Both the position numbers and the translations under genes were made by a program. The notes below the pieces were generated by a model that saw only the letters and a program-made list of their open reading frames with translations, made no database searches and was not told the DNA's origin. From an uncultured Polaribacter sp. (GTDB taxonomy: Bacteria > Bacteroidota > Bacteroidia > Flavobacteriales > Flavobacteriaceae): 64,000 bases of DNA. Below are positions 47,858 to 56,444 of this stretch, in pieces; within the stretch, counting starts at the first letter, position 1; each line of letters opens with the position of its first letter. The DNA lies in contig NZ_CANMVP010000010.1 in the NCBI RefSeq assembly GCF_947501385.1, forward strand, positions 62,001 to 126,000, written 5' to 3'.

Positions 47858-49738
47858 TTAATTCATTTTTTCAACATCAATATAGAAAGCATTACAAGAT
47901 GTCCCGTCTTCCATATCAAAATAGGCTAAAAGTTCTGTTTCGCCATGAGGAACTTCCATTTCAAGCACTGCTGCTTCAGCATTGTTATCCACATCAATTT
48001 CAACATTGTTATCAGCTATTTTTAAATGGGCTTTCGCAAACTTCATAGATTTCCCATTGACAATTGGAGCTTTATAAAGAGTTTCTGGTTTTCCATCTTT
48101 CAATGCTGCACTAAGTGCCAAACCACTTTCAGAAGGCCATCTTCTTAAATGAAATCGATACTTACCCGCTTTCACAAAATTTACTGTAAATGGGGCGGGT
48201 TCCATAGGTTTTCCTTTGCGAATCATTTGTTGGTTCCACGGTGGATAATAATCTACGGTACGGGCATCATGGCAAGTAATTACATCTATATCATTTACTC
48301 CTAAATCTATCACAGAAAATTTGGTTTCTTTAATAACATCTTCCCACCAAGTTTCGTAAAAGGCATTCATTTCTGCTACCTTTTCTGGAAATTTATCAGC
48401 TAAATTAGTGGTTTGTCCTGGATCCTCTGTGATATTGTAAAGTTCTTTTCCTTTTATTAAACGCCAGTTGTCATCCATAACACAACTGTTTTTTCCTTTT
48501 TCGGGCCAGGGAATACGTTGTGTATCCGTTACCAAATACCTATCAGGTGCTTCAGATTCACCTAAAAGATAATCACTAATATCCGTACCATCCATAGTTT
48601 TTTCTGGTACAAATTTTTGCTGAGTTAGTGAAACAAATGTTGGCAAAATATCTACATGAGCAGTTAAATCATTCAAACTCTTACCTCCTGTGAGCCCGCC
48701 ATCTGGCCATCTGATGATAAAAGGCACTCTATGTCCACCATCATACTCACTTCCTTTTGTACCTCGCATACCGGCGTTGTAACCAAATACTTGATTGGTT
48801 TTATCATTGACTTTATATCCTCTTGCGGTACCATTATCTGTAGTAAAAACTACAATGGTGTTTTCGGCTATTCCTAAAGTTTCTAATTTTTTCAACAACT
48901 TAGAGAAATTGTCATCAATATTGGTAATCATACCATAAAAACGCTTTTGAGTTTCCTCGATACGAGTTTCGTCTTTATATAAATCATAGTATTCCTTTGG
49001 AAGGTTATAAGGCCCGTGGGGGGCATTTAAACTTAAATAACAAAAGAAAGGTGCGTCTTTTTTATCTTCTATAAAACTTAAGGCTTCATCAAACCAAACG
49101 TCCGTACAATAGCCTTCTTTTTTTTCTGGGGTTCCGTTTCTAAAATAAGAATCGTCAAAATAATCATTATTCCAATAATCTGGAGTTTGCCCAACACCGC
49201 CACCACCATGATAAAAAGCTTCGTCAAAACCTCGTTCATGCGGATGAAATGGGCTGTTATCTCCTAAATGCCATTTACCAAACATACCTGTTTTATAGCT
49301 ATTATCTTGTAGCACATTCGCAATGGTGGTTTCTTCTCTATTTAGCATAGATGCTCCCATAATGGTATGCCAAACGCCATTTCTATTACAATTTCTTCCT
49401 GTTAATAAACCTGCTCTTGTTGGGGCACAGGTAGTTCCTACGTGGTAATTGGTAAGGTTTACTGACTCTGTAGAAAATTTATCTATAGCAGGTGTTTTAA
49501 TAATGGTATTCCCTGTATGCCCCAAATCACCATAACCTTGGTCGTCTGTAATAACGAAGACAATATTGGGCCTTTTTTCTGTGCTTTTTACTTTTTCCTG
49601 TTTTTCTTTACATGAAAAAAGAATAAGCGGTATTATTAAAAACAGGCTATGACATATTGATTTATTGATGTTTTCAAAAATCAATTTACTTTTAAACTTG
49701 TTCAAGTTAGAAGGTTTTAAATATTGGTTTGGTATCAT
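47858..49738 (-). CDS. Type I sulfatase, lipoprotein, with C-terminal beta domain
   Basis: A 626-residue frame with an unusually long N-terminus; the lipobox (LILFSC, Cys43) indicates a lipoprotein, and the true start may lie inside. Asp65 and Asp66 (TDDQGYGD), Cys104 in CAPTRAGLLTGR and TTDNG are intact. Residues about 500-626 form an added beta domain, different from that of the 27719/29715 pair. Of the nine sulfatases it is the least like the others. It sits between sulfatases of two other subgroups. Confidence 0.9.
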   Translation of the reverse strand: MIPNQYLKPSNLNKFKSKLIFENINKSICHSLFLIIPLILFSCKEKQEKVKSTEKRPNIVFVITDDQGYGDLGHTGNTIIKTPAIDKFSTESVNLTNYHVGTTCAPTRAGLLTGRNCNRNGVWHTIMGASMLNREETTIANVLQDNSYKTGMFGKWHLGDNSPFHPHERGFDEAFYHGGGGVGQTPDYWNNDYFDDSYFRNGTPEKKEGYCTDVWFDEALSFIEDKKDAPFFCYLSLNAPHGPYNLPKEYYDLYKDETRIEETQKRFYGMITNIDDNFSKLLKKLETLGIAENTIVVFTTDNGTARGYKVNDKTNQVFGYNAGMRGTKGSEYDGGHRVPFIIRWPDGGLTGGKSLNDLTAHVDILPTFVSLTQQKFVPEKTMDGTDISDYLLGESEAPDRYLVTDTQRIPWPEKGKNSCVMDDNWRLIKGKELYNITEDPGQTTNLADKFPEKVAEMNAFYETWWEDVIKETKFSVIDLGVNDIDVITCHDARTVDYYPPWNQQMIRKGKPMEPAPFTVNFVKAGKYRFHLRRWPSESGLALSAALKDGKPETLYKAPIVNGKSMKFAKAHLKIADNNVEIDVDNNAEAAVLEMEVPHGETELLAYFDMEDGTSCNAFYIDVEKMN

Positions 49739-49799
49739 AATTAGTATTTATTTTTTGTTTGATGTTTCTTTCTTCTTTAATGATGTTTATATGAAGAAC

Positions 49800-51347
49800 T
49801 TATTCTTTATCATTCATCCAACTTAACTGAGGCCAAGTTTCAGGATCGTCATTTTTTTGATTGACCCCAGGAGTACTTCTACCATTTAATACAATTTGTG
49901 AAAGTTCTTTTCTATATTGTTCTAACAGTTCAGGTTTCTCATCTTGTAAATTATGCTCTTCTCCAATATCACCACTTAAATTATATAATTGAAATTTAGG
50001 TAAACTATCAATGGCTGCTTTATCTCTTGGTCTTGGAAAACTCCACCCACCAGAACCTGGACAAAAAATGGCTTTATAGTCTCCCTTTCGGTACGCAAAT
50101 GAACCATTTATAGAATGATGCACAATACTTTCTCTATTTGGCAAGCTAGATTCAATACCGAGTGCTGATAAAAAACTGTAGCTATCTTCAGCTACATTAT
50201 CCCCAATTTTTGTATCCAATGCATCTACAACTGTTGCAAAAAAATCTGTTGTACACACCAACTGGCTAGATTTTGCTGATTGCACTTTTGCTGGCCATCG
50301 GACTATAAATGGCACTCTATGACCACCTTCAAAAATATCTGCTTTATGCCCACGAAACACATAACTAGGGTCATGCTCTTTTGTTGTTAATTGTTCAAAA
50401 TCTGCTCGAGGAGAACAGCCATTATCGCTTGTAAAGACTAAAATGGTGTTGTCTGCAATGCCTTGTGCTTCTAATGATTTCATTACTTCGCCTACCACCC
50501 AATCTACCATAATCACAAAATCACCATACGGGTTATCTAATCCACTTTTACCTTTAAATTCGTCTGTTGGCAAAATAGGAGTATGAGGCGCTGGTAAGGG
50601 CATGTATAGAAAGAATCGCTGGTCGCTTTTAGCATGCTTATTTATAAAGTTAACCGTTTTAGCAGTAATTTCTGGTAACACTTGTTCGTGTACAAAATCA
50701 TCAGATGTAAGTCCTTTTCGCCACATAGCTTGATCATCAGCATTTTTAGTAAAATTGGTTGGTACCCTTGTAGGTTGGTCATTTTCTACCCACACATAAG
50801 GTGCCATATCTAACGAGCCATTAAATCCATACCAATAATCGAACCCATTAGCAGTAGGTCCATTTTTTATTTTCTTAGAAAAATCAACAGCGTCTTTCCC
50901 TTTTTCGATATTTGCCCAATCCCAACCTAAATGCCATTTACCAATCGCTGCTGTGTGGTATTCTTTAGATTTTAATAAACCTGCAATAGTTGTTCTATCA
51001 TCAGGAATTAAAGCTTTACTATACCCATGTAACACCCCTCTTTTTAATTCTGAACGCCAATTATAACGACCTGTTAAAATACCATATCTTGTGGGAGTAC
51101 ATACTGCACTACTAGTATGAGCATCTGTAAACATCACGCCTTCCGAAGCTAGTTTATCAATATTAACTGTCTGGATTTTAGAATTTTCATTGTAACTAGA
51201 AATATCTCCATATCCTAAATCATCTGCCAGAATAAAAATGATGTTGGGTTGTTTTTTATCTTTTTTTGACTTCTCTTGTACGCATGATGATACAATAAAT
51301 GTAATTAGCATCAGAATCGATACAATGGAGGTTTTAATTCTATACAT
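49800..51347 (-). CDS. Type I sulfatase, lipoprotein
   Basis: A 515-residue sulfatase with a lipobox (VSSC, Cys22). Asp42 and Asp43 (ADDLGYGD), Cys83 in CTPTRYGILTGR and TSDNGC are intact. It is the third member of the 12880/16985 subgroup, with the same SYNWRSELKRGVLHGYS block. It is the first gene of the minus-strand run that ends with the ThuA genes. The 478-bp upstream region shows no match to the 21-bp operator. Confidence 0.92.
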   Translation of the reverse strand: MYRIKTSIVSILMLITFIVSSCVQEKSKKDKKQPNIIFILADDLGYGDISSYNENSKIQTVNIDKLASEGVMFTDAHTSSAVCTPTRYGILTGRYNWRSELKRGVLHGYSKALIPDDRTTIAGLLKSKEYHTAAIGKWHLGWDWANIEKGKDAVDFSKKIKNGPTANGFDYWYGFNGSLDMAPYVWVENDQPTRVPTNFTKNADDQAMWRKGLTSDDFVHEQVLPEITAKTVNFINKHAKSDQRFFLYMPLPAPHTPILPTDEFKGKSGLDNPYGDFVIMVDWVVGEVMKSLEAQGIADNTILVFTSDNGCSPRADFEQLTTKEHDPSYVFRGHKADIFEGGHRVPFIVRWPAKVQSAKSSQLVCTTDFFATVVDALDTKIGDNVAEDSYSFLSALGIESSLPNRESIVHHSINGSFAYRKGDYKAIFCPGSGGWSFPRPRDKAAIDSLPKFQLYNLSGDIGEEHNLQDEKPELLEQYRKELSQIVLNGRSTPGVNQKNDDPETWPQLSWMNDKE

Positions 51348-51825
51348 ACATTAATTTTTAATTTGTTAAGGTGAAAAAATATAAATATAATTGAGAGTGT
51401 TAAAAACTTAAGTCCTAAAGGAACCGAGATGTATTTCTGGAGTTCTATAAAACACTGATTGTAATTCTTTTGAAAAATATTTATAGAATTTAAAAAATTT
51501 AGATCCATAAAACATACCGTGCCCACAAAACAGTTTTATTTTTAAAATTCGATTGGATTTATTTTTGTGTACACATTTTAGTTTGTTGAGGTAAATATTC
51601 TCCTTTTAAAATAAAATCTTATTCTCTATTCAGTCAAGTTTTTGCTTGAATCAAACATTCTTGAAATTTAATAATTTTTCGAGATAACACAAAAACAAAA
51701 AAATGTAATTTAGTACAAATTTTAAAAATTGCCGCAACCTATTCGATGGAGTGGTATTGCGTGCAAACGACAAGCAAGATAAAATTTAATAAATTTTTAG
51801 TACTCAATTAAAAAATTAAAATATT
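51348..51825. other. Divergent intergenic region, nothing recognised
   Basis: This AT-rich gap lies between the minus-strand sulfatase and the plus-strand GH29 pseudogene. I found no operator-like direct repeat, hairpin or gene. It presumably carries the promoter of the 51347-43358 run. Confidence 0.4.
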
Positions 51826-53154
51826 TTGAAATATTCTTTAAGTATAAAATTAGTTTTAATCCTGATAATCATATTACCTATGAGTATTTATGCACAGGAA
51901 ACAAAGCCATTAAATCTCAATAAACCTGAAAGAGAGGCATGGTTTACAGACTTAGGATTTGGAATGTTCATTCACTAGAGTATGGATGTTCAATTGGGAA
52001 TGGTGATTAGCCATAGTATGGTTGGTGCCTCTGAAGATTATCTTGACAGGTATGTAAATGAACTTCCTAAAACTTTTAACCCGGTAAACTTCGATGCAAA
52101 ACAATGGGTTAATGCTGCCAAACTTGCAGGGATGAAATATGTTGTATTTACCACCAAACATCATAATGGCTATTGTATGTATGACACTAAAACAACCAAT
52201 TTTGGCATAATGAATAGTCCCTATGGCAAAGACATTACAAAAATGATTGTTAATGCTTGTCGTGAAGCAGGTTTAGCAGTGGGGCTATACTTCTCGCCAG
52301 ATGACTTTTATTTCCTGTATAAACAAGGCACACTTATATCAAGGGATCGAAAGGAAGCGCTTGCTAGTGGCAACCCAGATTTAAATACCTATGCGAAAAA
52401 GCAAATGAAAGAACTCATGACCCAGTACGGAAAAATTGATATTGTGTTTTTGGATGGTAGAGATCAATTTGCACAAACAGCGTTAGCAAAAGTATGCTGG
52501 GAGATTAATCCAGAGGTGGTGGTTACCAGAGGAGCGATTGAAACTCCTGAACAAAACACCCCTGAGGAACCAATTCCTTCACCTTGGGAAGCCTGTTATA
52601 CATTTGGAAATCAATGGCAATATAGACCCACAAATGAAACATATAAAACACCTAAAAATGCTATTCTTGAACTTATTGATATAAAAGCAAAAGGGGGGAA
52701 CTTTTTATTAAACTTTGGCCCTGATGCTTTAGGTAATTTTCCACCCGAACAAAGGGGTGCTTTGAATGAAATTTCCCTATGGATGTTTATTAATAAAGAA
52801 GCATTTCATCAAACCATACCTCACCATACCGTTAAAGAAAATAATATGTGGTTTTTAACATCCAAAGATCAAAGAACTGCATATATATTTATCAATAAGA
52901 ATCAGTGGAAATTTGGTGCGCGCCATAAGTTTACAATTAAAGCATTCAAATCAACAGATCAAAGCGAAATTTCTGTTTTAGGTCACAATGGAATAGTTAA
53001 AGAATATGATAAGAACGCCAATCCTGTTCCTACAATTAAACAAATAAATGATGGGATGGAGATATCGGTTACACGATCTCAAAGAATTTATAACGACCGT
53101 AAATGGAATAACCCTTTTGTTGTAAAAATAACTGAAATAGCTATTAATGAATAA
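51826..53154 (+). pseudogene. GH29-family alpha-L-fucosidase-like gene with in-frame TAG
   Basis: One frame runs from a TTG at 51826 to 53154, interrupted only by TAG at 51976-51978. Before the stop it encodes a signal peptide (MSIYAQ) and EREAWFTDLGFGMFIH; after it SMDVQLGMVISHSMVGASEDY. GH29 relatives have Trp at this point (FIHW), and TGG to TAG is one base. Downstream are KHHNGYCMYDTKTT, YGKIDIVFLDG with the expected nucleophile Asp, and GGNFLLNFGPDALG. An internal ATG at 51982 would drop the signal peptide and first barrel strand, so a working product is unlikely. It has diverged well away from the other two GH29 genes. Start codon TTG is inferred because no ATG fits. Confidence 0.85.
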
Positions 53155-53210
53155 ATACTATGATACAAGATTGGGTTAGAACAAATAGTGCCAATATCAA
53201 ATAACAAATG

Positions 53211-53368
53211 ACCTCGACCCAAGGGTACGAGGTATTAAGTTGAAAGTTCTGTTTTATCTCCACGCACAGCACATCGGAAAATAAAACCGATAAATTCCGA
53301 TAAAAATTAGGATTAGTCTGCCTGCTTACATAGTTAAGTCCAACTAGAAATTTTTAATTTATTATTTA
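53211..53368. repeat. Structured intergenic repeat, copy 3 (degenerate)
   Basis: It begins with the conserved ACCTCG...CGAGGT hairpin. The central hairpin has decayed (TTCCGATAAAAATTAGGA), and a remnant of the CCTGCC insert (CTGCCTGCTTACATAG) sits where copy 2 has it. It directly abuts the second MITE-like element. Confidence 0.65.
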
Positions 53369-53369
53369 T

Positions 53370-53508
53370 CTGAGTTCGATTGATAAGTTACTGATTATCA
53401 GTTGTTAGCTATCGATCTACAAAGTTTTAAAACCTTGCAGGATATAAAAAATAAATGCTTTCTATTAAAAATCAACACATTGCGTTTTTAGATATTAATC
53501 GAACTCAG
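53370..53508. repeat. MITE-like inverted-repeat element, internally deleted copy
   Basis: Termini CTGAGTTCGATTGAT (53370) and ATTAATCGAACTCAG (ending 53508) match the element at 9196-9386. The right half (AAAACCTTGCAGGATATAAA, AAATCAACACATT) is conserved, while the left arm of the inner hairpin is largely gone. It ends at the stop codon of the adjacent minus-strand gene, so it could contribute that gene's 3' end. Confidence 0.7.
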
Positions 53509-53509
53509 A

Positions 53510-55951
53510 TTACTTCTTAATTATTTTTCTTGTATAAGTTTCATAATCATCTAAGACTTTTATAATGTATAAACCTGAAGATAAATTACTAAGATAAACA
53601 GTATTCCTTCCGTTTTTAATTGTACCAGAATGGATGGTTTTACCTAAATAATCGATAATTTGTATTTCGGCAGCTTCTGCTTTAAAGCCTTTCAAATCAA
53701 TGTTAATGTTATCAGACGTTGGATTTGGATATACCAAAAGTCTATCTGTTTTTGTATTATCCTCAATTCCAAGTATGGCATCTCCAAATACTTGTACTTC
53801 AGCAAGGTTGAGTGTTAAGGTTAAGTTAGATTCAATTCTTATAATCTTGCCAACTGCCCCATCAGGATTTACTGCTACAGAAGGACTCGGTTCAGTAGTA
53901 ATTCTTTCTGAATATGTTGTAGTACGATTAGCATCAAGAACAAATACTGTAAAATCACCCAATCTATCCGTACAACAACCATTTGTTCTGTTAAATACAT
54001 TGATATCATTAATGTTGTATTCAGCACCAAGATCTACTTCCCACCAAGCACCAGGACCTTCAGCAGCGGTTACAGAACCGCTACCAAAATTTCCATTTGT
54101 GTCATTATCAATAGCACGAGAAGCAACACCACCACTTAATGTTGGTGATGATTGTGTTGCTGTACCGTTTAAAGCAAGATTATTGGTTCCAGTTCCGGTT
54201 CCGCTTTCCTCAGTAACTGTTAATACTCTTACAACATCTGTAGCAGCTAAAAAGTTAGCGTTTCCAGGTTGTGATGCCGTTATATTAGTAACACCGGCAC
54301 CTTGTATTTGAATTGTTCCGTCTACAACAGTTGCTACAGCTGGATTAGAACTAGTAAGTGTAACTTCTAAACCAGAAGTTGCGTCCACAAAGGGAGAAAA
54401 ATCAGGATCATTCACATCTTTTTCAGATAACTCTGCAAATGAAATAGACTGAGGTATAGGGTCAGTAGTTGGGTCACCAGCATCAACAACCGACAAAAAA
54501 CGAGTCACAAAAGATGCATGACGATAATTGTCATCACCGTTTTGTCTTGCTGTAATACGTGTCATTCCTTTACCTACAAGCTTAATTTTATTATCAACAA
54601 TAACAGCAACTTTAGGATCTGCACTAAGATAAATAACATCTAAACCAGAGGTTGCAGTAGCGCCTGGATCTATATCTGCGCTTCCTAATGTTACAGGGAG
54701 CATAGCAGGAAAACTTATAGATTGAGGAGTTTTAACTTCTTCCCCAACTAAAAAAGCACATTCAGGTCTCACATAAGGTGAAAACGTGATGTCATTTTCT
54801 TCAAACTTTTGGTTAACATAGGTCAGGATAGCATGTTCGTCGTCCTTTATGGTTCCATCTGTAGTGGTACATGAAAAGGTTATAGCTCCTCCAGCCATAG
54901 TAATCTTTTTTGCCATTCTGTAGGCAGTTTCATTATTCTGTCTCAATTGAGCACTAGCAACAGACCACTGTTGCCTCATAGGCATAAACATATGCTTTAA
55001 AACAGCTTTCGTAGTTCCATTAGGAGTAACATTACCATTATTAACATCAGTATAATTATGATAGTTAGTCTCTTGAATATTTGGAATCGTAAATTCGTCA
55101 TGCGACCATGAATCACCTCTAGAACCTTGCCCTAATGGAAAAACATGCCCACCTGTATAGTCAGCTTCAATAACTTGTGTTTCATATTTGATAACACCAT
55201 AAGGATCTGGATCATCATCATCACAACCATCTAATAATACGACCATTTTACTACCATTTGGATTAAAGAACTCCGATTTTAAAGTATTTGGCGTTAAAAC
55301 CATATTTGGATCAAGTTCACGCATCATGTTTATAAGCAACATATTTCTCTCATTTATAGCACAAGCATCTAACCAATAACCATCTACTCCCATTTCTTTA
55401 AAACGTTTCATATACCCTTGCATTAGGTTTGTTCTGGCAGCATACTCATCTCCACCAAAGTAATCAGTATAATAAGCAACCCAAGCAGCTGCGGCCTCTG
55501 TAGAAGTATCTACTTCTGTAAATTCTTTACAGTTAAGATATAAGAGTACTTTTTTACCAGCATCTTTGAATATTTTTATTACATCAATAATAACCTGTTC
55601 ATTTTCTAAACTTGGTACAAAATCTTCATGTATCACATAATTAGGATCACCAGTTACTTCAGCAACGTTTGGATTATTTCGTAAAGTAAAACGATTTGTT
55701 CTAGCATTCTGTGTCATATTAGTAAGTGCATGCCCCATAGTAGTGTATGCATCTACCATTTCTTGTGCTCCAGCTCTGTAATCATAGCCTGAGTTAACAT
55801 ATTGATCCAATTGAGAACCTCCTCTAACATAAAGGCGAACACCCCAAGAGCCTTCCATCCATTGTGTTTTTGTGTTAGGATCATCAACCTGTGCATACCC
55901 TGTGATTGAGAGCAGCATTAGTGTTAGGAAAAAAATCGTTTTCTTAATCAT
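53510..55951 (-). CDS. SWGVRL-family TIM-barrel protein with Ig-like, F-type lectin and T9SS domains
   Basis: An 813-residue exported protein. After the signal peptide (GYAQ) comes the SWGVRL barrel (about 30-405), with Asp195 in DGYWLDA and His269 in YTGGHVF as candidate catalytic residues. Two Ig-like repeats follow (about 410-580; SISFPAML and SISFAELS starts). An F-type lectin/CBM47-like domain comes next (about 590-725; NLALNGTATQSS, WWEVDLG, FNRTNGCC.DRLGDF, LAEVQVFG), and finally a T9SS sorting domain (about 738-813). F-type lectins typically bind fucose, so this is probably an extracellular, polymer-acting fucanase-like enzyme. It is last in the minus-strand cluster. The catalytic family is not assigned. 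Confidence 0.75.
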   Translation of the reverse strand: MIKKTIFFLTLMLLSITGYAQVDDPNTKTQWMEGSWGVRLYVRGGSQLDQYVNSGYDYRAGAQEMVDAYTTMGHALTNMTQNARTNRFTLRNNPNVAEVTGDPNYVIHEDFVPSLENEQVIIDVIKIFKDAGKKVLLYLNCKEFTEVDTSTEAAAAWVAYYTDYFGGDEYAARTNLMQGYMKRFKEMGVDGYWLDACAINERNMLLINMMRELDPNMVLTPNTLKSEFFNPNGSKMVVLLDGCDDDDPDPYGVIKYETQVIEADYTGGHVFPLGQGSRGDSWSHDEFTIPNIQETNYHNYTDVNNGNVTPNGTTKAVLKHMFMPMRQQWSVASAQLRQNNETAYRMAKKITMAGGAITFSCTTTDGTIKDDEHAILTYVNQKFEENDITFSPYVRPECAFLVGEEVKTPQSISFPAMLPVTLGSADIDPGATATSGLDVIYLSADPKVAVIVDNKIKLVGKGMTRITARQNGDDNYRHASFVTRFLSVVDAGDPTTDPIPQSISFAELSEKDVNDPDFSPFVDATSGLEVTLTSSNPAVATVVDGTIQIQGAGVTNITASQPGNANFLAATDVVRVLTVTEESGTGTGTNNLALNGTATQSSPTLSGGVASRAIDNDTNGNFGSGSVTAAEGPGAWWEVDLGAEYNINDINVFNRTNGCCTDRLGDFTVFVLDANRTTTYSERITTEPSPSVAVNPDGAVGKIIRIESNLTLTLNLAEVQVFGDAILGIEDNTKTDRLLVYPNPTSDNINIDLKGFKAEAAEIQIIDYLGKTIHSGTIKNGRNTVYLSNLSSGLYIIKVLDDYETYTRKIIKK

Positions 55952-55985
55952 AATTTTTAAATTTAAATAAGTTATACTATAGTTT

Positions 55986-56100
55986 AATTATTTTCTTAGT
56001 TTATATGTGTTTTTATTGATCAATTACTTTAATAATATAGTCCTGAAACAAGGTTACTTACATCAATAACTGTACTTGCTCCTTTTAATATCAGTTGGGA
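55986..56100 (-). pseudogene. Decayed T9SS C-terminal domain fragment
   Basis: Read on the minus strand, it still spells parts such as DIKGASTVIDVSNLVSG and the terminal K-IIK region, and aligns with the end of the gene at 56445 (DIKEGNTVVDLSNLASG). It is all that is left of a gene once positioned upstream of the 53510 gene. Confidence 0.65.
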
Positions 56101-56387
56101 AAAATATTAATTAAGTTGATGATGCAATTTACTTTCTTATAAAAAAAAATAAATGCTTATATTAACCAATTATTTGCTGAAATAAACCTTTTATTACACT
56201 TTAGCGAAAAAACAGGAACAAAAACCTGTTGTAAAAGTTTTGGGTTTTGAAATATTTAATTGGCGTAAATTTGACATTACACGTTCTTATTCTTTAAGAG
56301 CTGTTACCACAAGGTTTGTTTAGTTTAGTTTAGTTTGTATTAGGTTAAAATTCTTTATATAGAAGAGTCTTTTTTTTTTAAAAAATA

Positions 56388-56407
56388 CCGGTGATTTCGA
56401 TCACCGG
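56388..56407 (-). terminator. Rho-independent terminator after the 991-residue protein gene
   Basis: On the minus strand it reads CCGGTGAT-CGAA-ATCACCGG, a perfect 8-bp stem, followed by TATTTTTT. It is 38 bp beyond the stop codon. A homologous hairpin occurs at 59858-59879. Confidence 0.8.
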
Positions 56408-56444
56408 CATTTTTCAATTATGCAATTGTTTTTTAATTATTCAA

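Larger units (their letters stand above)
55952..56444. other. Intergenic region with decayed T9SS-domain relic
   Basis: This 493-bp gap is homologous to 59421-59945 along most of its length. From left to right it holds a decayed T9SS relic (55986-56100), an AT-rich stretch probably carrying the promoter of the 53510-55951 gene, and a terminator for the gene ending at 56445. Four tandem TTTAG units (GTTTAGTTTAGTTTAGTTTG) occur near 56318. Confidence 0.6.

Noticed and set aside
51976..51978. TAG as a read-through or pyrrolysine codon
   Set aside because: Relatives have Trp here and TGG to TAG is one base. No pyrrolysine machinery is expected in this group, so a nonsense mutation or base error is simpler.
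53700..54311. 203-residue plus-strand open frame
   Set aside because: It is antisense to the lectin and sorting domains of the 813-residue protein and has no start signal or family features.
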